Source: Flavobacterium segetis
GTDB lineage: Bacteria > Bacteroidota > Bacteroidia > Flavobacteriales > Flavobacteriaceae
DNA: 64,000 nt
NCBI RefSeq assembly: GCF_900129575.1
Contig: NZ_FQWE01000001.1
Coordinates: 434,001 to 498,000 of the forward strand
Direction: 5' to 3'
The notes below the pieces were generated by a model. It had not been told where the DNA came from. It ran no database searches and saw nothing but the letters and a program-made list of their open reading frames with translations. This document shows, piece by piece, positions 63,926 through 64,000 of this stretch; position 1 is the stretch's first letter, and every line of letters begins with the position of its first letter. Both the position numbers and the translations under genes were made by a program.

Positions 63926-64000
63926 ATCTGCTAACAGCGGTTTCAAGAAATGGCGAGAAATCTGCTAAATTCATATTTTTCTTTCGCAAGAAATTTTATC
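63926..64000. repeat. Cassette-end repeat, cut by the window edge
   Basis: ATCTGCTAAC (63926-63935) is the exact reverse complement of GTTAGCAGAT at 63508. A second ATCTGCTAA appears at 63960-63968, and GGCGAGAAA (63952-63960) can partly pair with TTTCTTTCGC (63978-63987). This looks like the left part of another structured recombination-site-like repeat, incomplete here. Confidence 0.55.

Overview
The window is AT-rich chromosomal DNA from a member of the Bacteroidota, most likely Flavobacterium or a close relative in the Flavobacteriaceae. The evidence is the gene content (SusC/FecR/ECF sigma regulation, DUF2807 head-GIN proteins, DUF5683, WbqC, TonB-type energy transducers, hybrid histidine kinases with a TPR sensor), the lack of Shine-Dalgarno-like leaders, and repeated promoters of the Bacteroidota type (-7 element TAnnTTTG, for example at 2929, 25596, 42934 and, on the minus strand, 2824, 47493, 50491, 60628). 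Most of the window is ordinary core genome.

Layout. 1-1713: two head-GIN proteins after the tail of an upstream gene. 1842-3051: trxB and a tRNA-Pro(TGG) with its own promoter and terminator. 3502-9051: rightward cluster parA-parB-DUF5683-small membrane protein-dapB-lepB-wbqC. 9239-13806: leftward operon mutL-rhomboid-rhomboid-EEP phosphatase, then ribH and a TPR membrane protein (13973-15426). 15658-22172: rightward run recF, rhodanese-thioredoxin lipoprotein, DUF2461, glycosyltransferase, asnB, murB. 22363-29746: GT2, ECF sigma, TonB-like transducer, lipA, gap, hybrid kinase. 29750-31559: purine nucleoside phosphorylase and lpxK.

31832-39856 is a decaying nutrient-uptake locus. A Tat-signal amidohydrolase and an ankyrin lipoprotein lie downstream of a dsbD 3' fragment, which is fused to the end of a SusC/RagA transporter gene. 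That SusC gene carries four in-frame stop codons and a frameshift. The FecR anti-sigma gene and a divergent ECF sigma gene look intact, so the regulators have outlived their transducer.

40029-62671 is again mostly housekeeping: Nif3-like, a coiled-coil zinc-ribbon-family protein without its cysteines, alpha/beta hydrolase, rluF-like, corA, folD, ffh, mscS, argS, a small stress-like group (172-aa conserved protein, SDR, OsmC, 45-aa protein), fabH, an S9 peptidase, an ABC ATPase, OmpA and lipocalin lipoproteins, and htpG.

62779-64000 is the most unusual part. It holds a palindromic intergenic repeat (with a half copy at 24154), then two roughly 100-bp direct repeats flanking a frameshifted tyrosine-recombinase remnant. 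The second repeat contains a near-perfect cruciform. After it comes a DUF5071 gene bracketed by a perfect 10-bp inverted repeat (GTTAGCAGAT / ATCTGCTAAC). Together these look like the start of a gene-cassette or integron-like array, which is my best candidate for an under-described system here.
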